A stretch of DNA of 64,000 bases, taken from positions 62,001 to 126,000 of the forward strand of contig NZ_FNON01000011.1 in the NCBI RefSeq assembly GCF_900107045.1, given 5' to 3'. The stretch comes from Amycolatopsis xylanica (GTDB lineage Bacteria; Actinomycetota; Actinomycetes; Mycobacteriales; Pseudonocardiaceae). A model generated the notes under the pieces. The model was not told the origin of the DNA. It saw only the letters and a program-made list of their open reading frames with translations, and made no database searches. Below, in pieces: positions 16,956 to 25,226 of the stretch (positions are counted from its first letter, which is position 1; each line of letters starts with the position of its first letter). The translations under genes and the position numbers were made by a program.

Positions 16956-19508
16956 CTAATCTAAATTAGACGTCAAAAGCGTCGTCAGCTCATCAACATC
17001 GCATCCCGTGACAGCATGCAGTTGACGGAAATCCTGCAAGACCGCTCGGATATCAGCCGGTTCAGCACCGCAAGCAAGAGTATTGCGCACCTGCTCGAAC
17101 GCTTCTTCTCTATTGCCGAGCGCGAGCTGATAAACTGAAATATTGAATGCCCGCAAATTGACCAGCGAGCCTGTATCTATTTTTTCTCGTTCACAGTCAA
17201 TCGCCAATCGCAATCGAACGTACGCCGCGTCAGCGCCACCAAGGGCAAGCATAGCAAGTGCGGACAGGTATAGCGCCCATCCATATCTCGGCTCAATATC
17301 GACAGCGCGGTCGAACTCTGCAAGGGCATCCTCATTTCGCCCCATCGACAAGTAAACTTCACCTCGAATAACTATTGGGCAAACATGTTTTGCGTCGAGG
17401 GTTATGGCGCGATCGAGATCGCATAGCGCTTCCTCGTGTCGACCCAACAAGCGAAAGATTTGAGCACGGTTGACAATGGCCGACGCATGACTCGGGTCAA
17501 GTTCGACGGCTCGACTGAAATCTGAAATTGCTTCCTCGTATCGTCCCATGAGCAAGTATGTATGACCCCGGTCAGCAATAGGACATGCATGCCGTGCGTC
17601 GAGATTAATGGCGCGATCAAGGTCGGCTAGCGCCTCCTGATGCCGACCCATCAATCGATATGTATTGCCGCGACTAATGATTGCCCATGTATATTTGGGG
17701 TCAAGGTCGATAGCGCGATCAAAATCGGAAAGCGCGTGTTCGTATTGCTTCATAAGCTCGTATATTCGACCTCGACAAGCAATAATTGAGCCGTCATCCG
17801 GGCAGATCTCAATCGCTACATTCGCATCATCTAGCGCTTCCTTGAGTCGCCCGGTTTCCCGGTATGCAATGCTTCGCTCGTGGCGTGCCGTCGCCCGGCG
17901 TCGAATGTCAAGCATTGGGTCGTCTACTAGTTTAGTCAGCAAAGCGATAATATCTTTGTTGTTAGCAGATGATGAATCACGAAGCGCTTTTCCCAGCTCC
18001 GCAACGGCGGCACTATTAGTCTCCTTGCCGGCTTGCTCGATCATCTGCGTCCATGGACCTATCAAAGTTGGATGCCACGCGATTACATCAACGAGGCCGC
18101 CCAGCACCTCCGGCAGTGCAGCTGTCGCCTGAGCGCAAAGGAAATGGTATGATTCCTCCAGTGTAAATTGCTGCCAGTCCCGAGATTTCAAGGCAGCACG
18201 ACCGGATAATGCCAGAGAATCCTTCGCTGCACGATAGTGTGCCGTAAGACTCTGATGTCGATTCTGCCATTCGACCACCGAATGTCGACGAAGGACCCTG
18301 AGCATTGCAGTTCGTACGACCTCGTGATAACGGTAGCCATCCGCCTGTTCCATCACAAATGGCAACTTCCGAAGCCAAGCGAAATGCTCGTCAGCGGACT
18401 GAGAACCCGCGACTGCCGCGAAAACGTCCCGATCTAGCCGACGAGGTAGTGCACCATGAACTGCAGCAGTGCGGCGGTTCTGGTCAGATTCCCACTTCAG
18501 GAATCGTTCTACCGCACTGCCACTGGGGTCATCAATCGCGTCCACAGCCTCCGGCTGAGCGCTCGCAAGTGCGGCCACCCAGACTGGAAGGCGTCCCGAT
18601 AGCTCCAGGATTACCTCAACTACTTCGGCATTGGTAACGCCTCGGTCGTTGAGAAGTTGGCACACTTCGGAATTGGTGAAAGGTTCCAGCGGATAGTCAG
18701 TCCGAATCGGCAGGTAGTCGCTCCATCGATTCGCGTCCAGAGCGCCTTGTCCTGCGATCGTAATTAGAGAATTACCTGGCAATTGTCCATATCGGCCCGC
18801 AAGGAGGTCCAACAGCCAACGCTCCAGAAAAGCGCCAGTCTGTTCGTAGGTGTCAACAAATAGCGCAAATGATCGACTGCTCGCAATAGCCGTCAAGTCG
18901 CGAACGAGTGCTGTGGTAAACACCTCAACTGGCGACAGAATTAATCGCACGTCCTCATAGTTTCGGAACTTTCCAACCAGAAAGTCTCGAAGCTTTTCGA
19001 ACTGACCCGCGACAGCGTCCCCGCTCACTTCTTTCGCAACCGCTCCGAGTACGGGAATATCTCCAGCGACGCGCAGGCCAACTCTCAAAACCGTACGCGC
19101 AAGTATTGACGAGATTTCTTGCGACATGGTTGGATCTGTTTCTAGTTCGTGTCGACGCTGCCGATAGTCCGAAAGTAAGCTGGGAAACTCGCGACACCGC
19201 CCACCCTGACTAGCCAGATCTGAGACGACCGTCTCGATCGCAGTCGGCACGTCATAAACCGACTCGTTGACATACGCAGTCAGCATCTTGTTCTCCCGAG
19301 CGATCCGAGAGAACTGCCGCATGAGAAACGTTTTTCCAACTCCAGCGGCACCGTGTAGGCTGTACAGGAATTGTCGGCGAGGATCCGTCATCGGCAGGAA
19401 CAGATTGGCTTCAAACTGATCTAGCTGTTCTCGCCGCCCCACAAAACCGCCGGTCTGGCGCCGCCGGATAAGCTCCTGCAGCGTTGGAACATGGTCTGCC
19501 ACGATCAA
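16956..19508 (-). CDS. STAND-type ATPase with C-terminal TPR array
   Basis: 850 residues. A short N-terminal part, then a P-loop NTPase (Walker A GAAGVGKT, residues 53-60; Walker B-like FALFVDTYEQ around 215-225) and winged-helix/helical region. From about residue 545 on come six or more 34-residue tetratricopeptide repeats (recurrent pattern LGRHEEALCDLDRAI). This is a signal-transducing ATPase with a TPR sensor, like NACHT/AP-ATPase immune proteins, but with no recognisable N-terminal effector domain. Base composition is low: the line 17701-17760 has 29 G+C of 60, against about 70% in flanking chromosome, indicating transfer. A phage-sensing or regulatory role is inferred from the neighbourhood. 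Confidence 0.85.
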   Translation of the reverse strand: MIVADHVPTLQELIRRRQTGGFVGRREQLDQFEANLFLPMTDPRRQFLYSLHGAAGVGKTFLMRQFSRIARENKMLTAYVNESVYDVPTAIETVVSDLASQGGRCREFPSLLSDYRQRRHELETDPTMSQEISSILARTVLRVGLRVAGDIPVLGAVAKEVSGDAVAGQFEKLRDFLVGKFRNYEDVRLILSPVEVFTTALVRDLTAIASSRSFALFVDTYEQTGAFLERWLLDLLAGRYGQLPGNSLITIAGQGALDANRWSDYLPIRTDYPLEPFTNSEVCQLLNDRGVTNAEVVEVILELSGRLPVWVAALASAQPEAVDAIDDPSGSAVERFLKWESDQNRRTAAVHGALPRRLDRDVFAAVAGSQSADEHFAWLRKLPFVMEQADGYRYHEVVRTAMLRVLRRHSVVEWQNRHQSLTAHYRAAKDSLALSGRAALKSRDWQQFTLEESYHFLCAQATAALPEVLGGLVDVIAWHPTLIGPWTQMIEQAGKETNSAAVAELGKALRDSSSANNKDIIALLTKLVDDPMLDIRRRATARHERSIAYRETGRLKEALDDANVAIEICPDDGSIIACRGRIYELMKQYEHALSDFDRAIDLDPKYTWAIISRGNTYRLMGRHQEALADLDRAINLDARHACPIADRGHTYLLMGRYEEAISDFSRAVELDPSHASAIVNRAQIFRLLGRHEEALCDLDRAITLDAKHVCPIVIRGEVYLSMGRNEDALAEFDRAVDIEPRYGWALYLSALAMLALGGADAAYVRLRLAIDCEREKIDTGSLVNLRAFNISVYQLALGNREEAFEQVRNTLACGAEPADIRAVLQDFRQLHAVTGCDVDELTTLLTSNLD

Positions 19509-19686
19509 CTCCCCATCCGCCTCCTAGAACACATCAGGATGTAGCCGCCAAAGCGAGATTGCCAGATCTTTGTGTCAAAAATACACGAATGGAGCAACAC
19601 TTATCGTCGTTAAGGTTTAATTCTGCCCAGGCCAATCAGGTCTGCACGTTGGGTATTTTCAGACTGCTGACCAGTTTTCGCTTATC
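19509..19686. other. AT-rich junction
   Basis: Upstream region of the STAND gene; contains its promoter and the left edge of the recombinase fragment. No other feature seen. Confidence 0.4.
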
Positions 19687-20211
19687 GTGCCCCGGTTTGC
19701 GGCCTACGGAGTGAAGCTGTGGGTTCCGGAGTTCGGCGGGAGGTTCGACGCTCGGAACCCGTCGCACAAGACGCTGATGAGTGTGCTCGGTGGGATGAGC
19801 GAGTCGGAACGTCAGCATGTGCAGGCCCGAGTGCGAGCGGCTGTGGATGCGCAGGAGGTGGGCCGGATCTATTCGCGGCTCGCGTTTCAACAGGCACTGC
19901 TCGACATCGAGGCGCCCAAAGTCGCAGCCGCCTACAGGCTGCTAGCGAACGAGGCGAAGGTCCAGGTCGGTGGACAGATGAAGACAGTGTGGCAGAAGCC
20001 GGTGCGCACCGAGGACGCCGAGATGAATCTTGACGAGCACTATGACCGTAGCCCCGTTGATCATGCTCGGGATCACTGCGTGGCGACGATGCGCGCGGTG
20101 CTGCGGCATGGGCGCGTGCCCGCGGCTCCGAAGTCGCTTCTCCATAAAGGCCCTGCGTGCACAGAGTCAGGGGTTTCGAAGGCCCACGATCTCAGAGAGG
20201 GTCCGGCCTAA
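19687..20211 (+). pseudogene. Fragment of a second serine recombinase
   Basis: Residues 2-56 of this frame match residues about 122-178 of the AICE integrase (31269-33020) at 50 of 55 positions: the PRFAAYGV, DARNPSHK and LMSVLGGMSESERQHV segments of the catalytic domain. No catalytic Ser region lies upstream and no recombinase or zinc-ribbon domain downstream; after DAQ the frame continues into unrelated sequence. DNA identity is visibly lower than protein identity, so this is an older or different integrase rather than a recent copy. It marks another element remnant between the STAND and OLD genes. Confidence 0.8.
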
Positions 20212-20430
20212 CAGATGCCTTGGGAAGGCGCCACGCCTGCGGGTATGTGGCTAGCCGCCCACCTCGTAGCGATCGGCAACGCGATGGCGACCGCTTCAGC
20301 GGAGTTGATGGTCACAGGGTGGGCTGCCGGCAGCTCAGGGCGTCTTTGGTATAGCTCGCCCGCCTGAACGAGGCGGGCCACGACGGCGGCGACATGTTCG
20401 AGCCGGGCGCCTTGACAGGTGGCCAGGCGC
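20208..20430 (-). pseudogene. Start-less ORF fragment
   Basis: A minus-strand frame ending at TAG 20210-20208 reads as ordinary GC-rich protein (LEHVAAVVARLVQAGELYQ, then PVTINSAEAVAIALP), but has no start codon or ribosome site and enters low-G+C DNA at about 20430. Family not recognised. It sits tail to tail with the recombinase fragment. Confidence 0.3.
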
Positions 20431-20457
20431 CCGACTTAGGGCAATGCTGTTACAAAT

Positions 20458-21957
20458 TTAGGAAAGCAATGGAGCACGAGGTCCGCTTACCGGCAGGAAT
20501 TCTCCGATCTTCTCTACAATACTTTCTACTTCGCTTGGGACATGCTGAGCCCAGATGGAAAGAAAGGCGCTTCTGGCAATAGATTCAGCAATGAAGCCCA
20601 ACCGATCCCCAATCTGAACGAACAGCAGATGTGGATCTCTATTGGACATGGCAACTTCCTTAGAGATTCGCAACACCTCCGCTTGCTGGGAAGTTGGCAG
20701 ATGGAGCGCGAGTGCAATCTTCGGGGCCAGCTCCTCCGCCGCGTCGAGAACCGTATTGAAAACATGCAGCTCCGGCGAGGACCCTGGCAGCTTGACTATA
20801 TGAGAATTTTCGTCTTCGTCTTCTGCGGCGTCGCCGTCGAGATAGCAGAAGCTCTCGACTGAGATGCTTGGATCTTCCATGCGGGCTCGTTGGACTTGAA
20901 CGGCGGTCGACGATCCGTTCATCTTATGCACCTGAATTGCATCCAATGCAACGTTGCCATAGTAGCGAAGACAAGTTTCTACCCAGTCCCTCGCGAAGTC
21001 ATCTTCAACGTAGAGAACTAATCGCGAATCAACGTTTCCCGTTATGGAACGGAGAGCCTCTATGTCGAGTTTTCCCTGCTGAACACGTCCATCTAGTGCA
21101 GCCCAAACGGCATAGTCTGGCAATGCTTCTAGGGCGCCCTCAGAGTGAGTGGTAAAAATAACCTGAATCTTCTTTCGCGACGCAACATCGATAAGGTAGT
21201 CAACCATCTTTCGCGTTGCGACGGGATGTAAACCGTTTTCAATCTCTTCGATGAGCGCCATGCTGTAGTCTGGCGCCTGCTCAATCTCAGCAATCATGCG
21301 AATGACACTCGACTCACCTGCGCCGAAATGAAACTCGGAGTAAGACTCGCCAACACCATTCACGCCCGCCAACAAGGAGACTCTTCCCTGTTCGTCAATG
21401 CTCATCTGCGAGAATGAACTAATATCCTTGCCTAAGATCTTGCCAACAGCATGAACTGTATCAACACTAAGGTTTTTTATGTTGATTTCCGGAACGGAAA
21501 AGCTTGGAGATGCGCATCTCTGCAACTCTGGCCGTTCGTTCGCGGGAACTGTTCGCGACACGCCGAATACCAGAACGACCCTATCCGGGGCGTCCCGCCT
21601 CCAGCGAACCGACTTGAAGCTCGCCGTTCTTTGTATAACTCCTTGAGGAAAATCTCTATCAAGGATCTCATACTCTGCCTGCCAGTCTGCCATCGAGTTG
21701 TCAAACTTGCCACTTTTCGCAAAGAAGCGTCGTGGCAGAATACTCTTGTAGGCGCATGCGGCAGCCCCAATTACCGTCGTCTTGCCCCCGCCATTCGGCC
21801 CGACAATAGCCGTAACTGGAAAATCGAAGCTAACCGTCGCATCCGTTAAAGCTCGAAGTCGTGTTATATGAACCTTGCGGAGATACTTTCTATAGTTTTG
21901 CTTAAGTACCCTTTCGCGCAGTTCGGTTAATTGCGATGGGCGAATTTCGGACTTCAA
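20458..21957 (-). CDS. OLD-like ATPase/TOPRIM nuclease
   Basis: 499 residues. ABC-type ATPase: Walker A GPNGGGKTT (53-61), signature-like FGAGESS (about 208-214), Walker B ALIEEIENGLHP (about 233-244), H-loop FTTHSEG. From about residue 310 a TOPRIM domain: LVLYVEDD with the catalytic Glu and FCYLDGDA with the Asp-x-Asp. This is the architecture of overcoming-lysogenisation-defect (OLD) nucleases and of GajA. No GajB-type helicase, reverse transcriptase or PtuB-like HNH gene is adjacent, so it looks like a stand-alone OLD. Composition is about 52% G+C in a counted line (20641-20700), pointing to transfer. Likely anti-phage nuclease; inference. Confidence 0.85.
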   Translation of the reverse strand: MKSEIRPSQLTELRERVLKQNYRKYLRKVHITRLRALTDATVSFDFPVTAIVGPNGGGKTTVIGAAACAYKSILPRRFFAKSGKFDNSMADWQAEYEILDRDFPQGVIQRTASFKSVRWRRDAPDRVVLVFGVSRTVPANERPELQRCASPSFSVPEINIKNLSVDTVHAVGKILGKDISSFSQMSIDEQGRVSLLAGVNGVGESYSEFHFGAGESSVIRMIAEIEQAPDYSMALIEEIENGLHPVATRKMVDYLIDVASRKKIQVIFTTHSEGALEALPDYAVWAALDGRVQQGKLDIEALRSITGNVDSRLVLYVEDDFARDWVETCLRYYGNVALDAIQVHKMNGSSTAVQVQRARMEDPSISVESFCYLDGDAAEDEDENSHIVKLPGSSPELHVFNTVLDAAEELAPKIALALHLPTSQQAEVLRISKEVAMSNRDPHLLFVQIGDRLGFIAESIARSAFLSIWAQHVPSEVESIVEKIGEFLPVSGPRAPLLS

Positions 21958-22072
21958 ATGATGGCTCCCCGACTAGGCCAAGCGGACGTGATTACCAGTC
22001 TTCCGGCTCGCCAATTGCGTTACTGCTCGTTGTCGATCGGCGCCTAGACGTAATGTCCACGTGACCGAAATC

Positions 22073-22112
22073 GCTGTTCCTGGGTGGGCGATGCCGCCCA
22101 CCCAGGAACAGC
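22073..22112. repeat. Perfect 17-bp inverted repeat
   Basis: GCTGTTCCTGGGTGGGC (22073-22089), loop GATGCC, perfect complement at 22096-22112. A second, outer pair CCACGTGA / TCACGTGG flanks it, with an 8-base offset on the left. It lies about 115 bases upstream of the OLD-like gene start. It could be a terminator-like barrier, a protein-binding site or part of an element end. The rest of 22113-22506 shows no gene I can support. Confidence 0.8.
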
Positions 22113-22506
22113 TCACGTGGGTGTCACGCCGGGTCCGCCTCGGCCAGCCCGAGAGCATGGCCAGTGTCGGCCGCCGTCACACTAGAAAGTGCAGCTGTCA
22201 GTCGTCATATGCTCGGCGTGACGGGTCCGCATGCACTCCGAACTGCAGAGACAGCAGCAGTGACGGGCGGGTCGGCTTGCCCGCATCCGTCACGGGGATG
22301 CCAACGCAGCGTCGAACAGCAAATTTGACACACCTCTGGATACCCGTCACATGCTGCGACGCCGACCCTCCAGCCCGCGTTGGCCGCCGCATTAGCCAAC
22401 AACTTGACAGGTTGTGGTGACGATGCTCTGCAGCGTGATGTTGTGTTCAGTTAGCCACTCGCGCCTGAGTTCCGTCTACCCGGACGGAGGTGCGCAGCGC
22501 CTGCTT

Positions 22507-22743
22507 TTATGCAGCTTTGGTTGGCCTCGACGGCCGGGGAGTCTTCTGTAAGCACGCGAAGCACGGCATGCCAGCCAGCACGGTCAATAGCTCCAACTCA
22601 CCATGTCCGAAGCTAGCGCCGCACAAAGCCGTAAGCCGTTCAGGAACTGGAGCGTCGATCGGTGACACTTCGAACAGGTGGACCATGCGCTTGGTCTCGC
22701 CAACCACGCCCGACATGGGGCGCGCTTTGAAGAGCGCCATCAT
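22507..22743 (-). CDS. Small Cys-containing AICE protein
   Basis: 78 residues. Contains a pair of spaced Cys motifs (TALCGASF near 40 and GMPCFACL near 60) typical of small actinobacterial zinc-ribbon-like proteins encoded on integrative elements. It overlaps the preceding gene by 4 bases (ATGA), so the two are co-translated. Function unknown. Confidence 0.65.
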   Translation of the reverse strand: MMALFKARPMSGVVGETKRMVHLFEVSPIDAPVPERLTALCGASFGHGELELLTVLAGMPCFACLQKTPRPSRPTKAA

Positions 22744-23276
22744 GCGCCTCGCAAGGTGTGACGTCCGGCGGGGGCAGGTGTCGTCCCACCTGTCCCCGCC
22801 GGAGTCATCCGGCCGTCGCGCCTCGCGCTCGACGCCCCGCCAAAGGCGGAGCGGGGCTGCGGAACGGCCGGGCTCTCCGGTCGTGGCTCGACCGGAGTCT
22901 CGGGCTGCCGGGGTGCCGGAGTGGCAATGTGCCCGAACAGCTGGCGTATGCGTCCCGGCTTGCGGTGCCGAGTCGGACGCCTCAGGCGACGCTCAACGAC
23001 AGGGAGGCTCGCGCGGGCGTTGAGGAAGGCATGGCAGCGTCGGCATTGGCGGGCAGGCGGGAGCAGCGACGAGGCGATCAGGAGGACGTGACCGCATACC
23101 GAGTCGTAGCGCCCCTCGCTACGTTCGACTCCGAGAGCCATCTTCTCGTCGGTCACTGCGTGGTCCTGGCCGTCGCTCATGCAGCGATGCCAGGTCACGT
23201 AGAGACGCGGCTGTCGTTTGCCGCGGTCGCCGCTGGTCACGGTCGCCCCTCTTGCCGTTGGATATGTTGAAATCAT
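22740..23276 (-). CDS. AICE hypothetical protein with WHxC and CxxC motifs
   Basis: Up to 178 residues. The N-terminal half has WHRCMSDGQDHAVTD and a Cys set (SVCGH, RQCRRCHAF) that may bind zinc; the C-terminal 80 residues are Pro/Arg-rich and probably disordered. I recall this WHRC...DGQDHAVTD motif from hypothetical proteins of Pseudonocardiaceae elements. The start is uncertain: ATG 23276 overlaps a repeated TTGAAATCATC motif, and a GTG nearer the motif is possible. Coupled to the next gene by ATGA. Confidence 0.65.
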   Translation of the reverse strand: MISTYPTARGATVTSGDRGKRQPRLYVTWHRCMSDGQDHAVTDEKMALGVERSEGRYDSVCGHVLLIASSLLPPARQCRRCHAFLNARASLPVVERRLRRPTRHRKPGRIRQLFGHIATPAPRQPETPVEPRPESPAVPQPRSAFGGASSARRDGRMTPAGTGGTTPAPAGRHTLRGA

Positions 23277-23277
23277 C
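23267..23277. promoter_or_regulatory. TTGAAATCATC motif, copy 1
   Basis: Same 11 bases as at 27435-27445. It is in the divergent region between the Cys-protein operon and the first HTH-Nudix gene, in an AT-rich pocket, so it is a candidate operator of an AICE regulator. Confidence 0.4.
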
Positions 23278-23408
23278 CAAACGCTGAAGCGCCGAGCGAC
23301 CCAGAGCAGAAACGTCGGACTTCAGTGGCGCGGATGTGGCACTCAGCGTCTTCACCTGCAGATATGGCTGCTACGCTGAGTCGACATCAACGAGAGCGAG
23401 GTGTCCTG

Positions 23409-24887
23409 GTGGTCGGTGTTCGACGGCGCATAGAGCTTGTTTCAGCTCGCAAGGCGGCCGGACTCACCCAGGAGAAACTCGCCGAGGTCATGCGCGTCGA
23501 TCGCTCGACGGTCATCCGCTGGGAGGCAGGCGAGTACGCTCCGCTGCCGTTCCAGTGGCCGAAGCTGGCGAGGGTGCTCGGCCGGTCGACGGACGAAGTG
23601 CGGGACCTGATCGACGTGCGCCAGGCATCGGGCCCGCTGACGCTGGGGTCGGAGCTAGGGCCTGCGTTCAGCTGGCTCGATCGGCACGCCAACTGGACGC
23701 CGGGCACGACCCGCAGTCGAGTCGAGGCGCAGGCGCCCAATCGGCGTGCGGCGCAGGTCGCCGACCGGCGCCGCGTTGGTGAAGCGTTGGCGTGCTACTA
23801 CGGCAACCCACCTGCTGACCACGCGATGTATCAGGCTCGCTGCGGGCAGATCGAGGTGCAAACCAGCATCTTGACGAGGCCGGAATGGACTGAGCTGTTG
23901 TGTCCGCTGAACTTCGAGAGCGACCGAGTTGCGCTGGTGCCCGACGTTGAGCAGCCGCGGCGAAACGTTGACGAGGGCGCCGCGGTTCGGCGGCTGGCGG
24001 AAGCTGCGGCCGACGGCGTGCGGATCGCGGATGTCCCGATCTACAGACTGGTGCAGCTCGAAGCCGGACCAAGCTCGATCGCAGGCAAGGTCGGCTTGGC
24101 TCCGTTCGTTGAGTACGCCCTGACTGCGGATCTGCTTGAACGAGAGCTGACCGATCGCCTTGCTGCCGGAAAGCAGCTGCGAGCGGGAAGCGTTCCGCTG
24201 CGGGATCGGTACTTGCCGGACTTGGCGGCGGTGCTCGACCCAAGTGGCCGACTATGCGCAGGTGGCGTGCTCGCGTTGACGGCGATCGCGCGACCGGCCG
24301 ACCCGAATCGAGGCGGGCCGGACTATCTGCTGCTCGTCCAGGAGAGATCCGGGCGTGTGGTGAACGCGCCGGGTAGGTTGGCGGTCATCCCCAAGGCGTT
24401 CCACCGGCCGCTTGCTGACCAGCGAGCCGACGCGCGGATCGGGGCGACGCTGCGGCGTGAGCTGGAGAAGGAGTTGTTCGGACGCGCCGACGTCGACAAC
24501 ACCGCAGGTGGACTGCGCGCGGCCGATCCCATGCATCCGAGCAGGCTGTCGGCGCCGATGCGCTGGCTGACCGAGGAACCGGGACGGCTGCGGATGGAGT
24601 GCACCGGGTTCGGGTTCAACCTGGTGAGCGGCAACTACGAGTTCGCGAGCGTGGTCGTGGTCGACGACGAGGAGTTCTGGCCGCGGTTCGGCGGGAGCAT
24701 CGAGGCGAACTGGGAGGCGGACGGGCTGCGTTCGTATTCGACGCTCGACGGTGACCTAATCGCGGAATTGGTCGCGGATGAGGCGTGGACCAACGAAGGC
24801 CTGTTCGCGCTACTTCAAGGCTTACGTCGGCTTTCGGAAATAGGTGGGGATCGGGTGAAGATCCCCACCGTCGAGCTAAGTTGCTGA
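23409..24887 (+). CDS. HTH-Nudix fusion protein, copy 1
   Basis: About 492 residues from GTG 23409, chosen because GAGCGAGG precedes it and the HTH begins at once (GLTQEKLAEVMRVDRSTVIRWEAGEY, residues about 16-41); in-frame starts back to 23325 exist. A long middle region is followed by a Nudix-like domain with ATLRRELEKELFGR (about 347-360), close to the REUxEExGU box. pSAM2 Pif, which gives conjugal immunity, is a Nudix protein, so a role in entry exclusion or nucleotide signalling is a reasonable inference. A paralogue lies convergently at 25223-26779. The 3' end carries a perfect hairpin. Confidence 0.8.
   Translation: MVGVRRRIELVSARKAAGLTQEKLAEVMRVDRSTVIRWEAGEYAPLPFQWPKLARVLGRSTDEVRDLIDVRQASGPLTLGSELGPAFSWLDRHANWTPGTTRSRVEAQAPNRRAAQVADRRRVGEALACYYGNPPADHAMYQARCGQIEVQTSILTRPEWTELLCPLNFESDRVALVPDVEQPRRNVDEGAAVRRLAEAAADGVRIADVPIYRLVQLEAGPSSIAGKVGLAPFVEYALTADLLERELTDRLAAGKQLRAGSVPLRDRYLPDLAAVLDPSGRLCAGGVLALTAIARPADPNRGGPDYLLLVQERSGRVVNAPGRLAVIPKAFHRPLADQRADARIGATLRRELEKELFGRADVDNTAGGLRAADPMHPSRLSAPMRWLTEEPGRLRMECTGFGFNLVSGNYEFASVVVVDDEEFWPRFGGSIEANWEADGLRSYSTLDGDLIAELVADEAWTNEGLFALLQGLRRLSEIGGDRVKIPTVELSC
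24843..24869. terminator. Hairpin inside the 3' end of HTH-Nudix copy 1
   Basis: GGTGGGGATC (24843-24852), loop GGGTGAA, GATCCCCACC (24860-24869): a perfect 10-bp stem between two convergent genes. No T run, but the position suits a two-way terminator. Confidence 0.5.
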
Positions 24888-25226
24888 CGGCCAGCGGACC
24901 GTCAGGACGACGGAATCCGCCAACGCTTCCCAGGAATGGTCGATTCCTGGTCCCCACATCACGTAGTCGCCCTGGCGGGACATGGTCTTGCTGCCACCGC
25001 TGACTTCGATGTGAAACTCGCCCGAGACGAGCATGACGAGCGTGGTTCGCTGGTCGTCCGAGGTCCACTCGGGACGCTTGTCACCTGCGGGGTGGTTGGC
25101 CCACTTAACTTCTACGTCCTTCGACGACCGGACGCCCTGCGATGGGTCGATGAAATGGCCGACCAGCCAGCCGCGGGTGCCGGCTGCGTCCTCGTTGGCG
25201 TTGCCGGCGGTCCAGCCGTCGCTCAC
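24876..25226 (-). CDS. Cupin-fold protein in the AICE
   Basis: 116 residues. I chose GTG 25226, which forms a GTGA overlap with the stop of HTH-Nudix copy 2 and has GGGAGA 7 bases ahead; an ATG at 25241 is the alternative. The protein reads as one beta-barrel cupin (EVKWANHPAG, LVMLVSGEFHIEV, GDYVMWGPGIDHSWEA). The His/Glu metal set is only partly present, so it may be a ligand-binding rather than an enzymatic cupin. Its stop overlaps the stop of the convergent HTH-Nudix copy 1 by 12 bases. Possibly the partner or sensor of the Nudix protein. Confidence 0.8.
   Translation of the reverse strand: MSDGWTAGNANEDAAGTRGWLVGHFIDPSQGVRSSKDVEVKWANHPAGDKRPEWTSDDQRTTLVMLVSGEFHIEVSGGSKTMSRQGDYVMWGPGIDHSWEALADSVVLTVRWPSAT

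Noticed and set aside
17200..17900. Regularly spaced similar DNA blocks resembling a repeat array
   Set aside because: The period is 102 bases and matches 34-residue TPR codons in an intact reading frame; not CRISPR.
20458..22112. Gabija or Septu system
   Set aside because: The OLD-like protein fits GajA in layout, but no helicase (GajB) or HNH (PtuB) gene is adjacent.
22061..22420. 119-residue plus frame starting in the inverted repeat
   Set aside because: No ribosome site, no domain, composition unlike coding.
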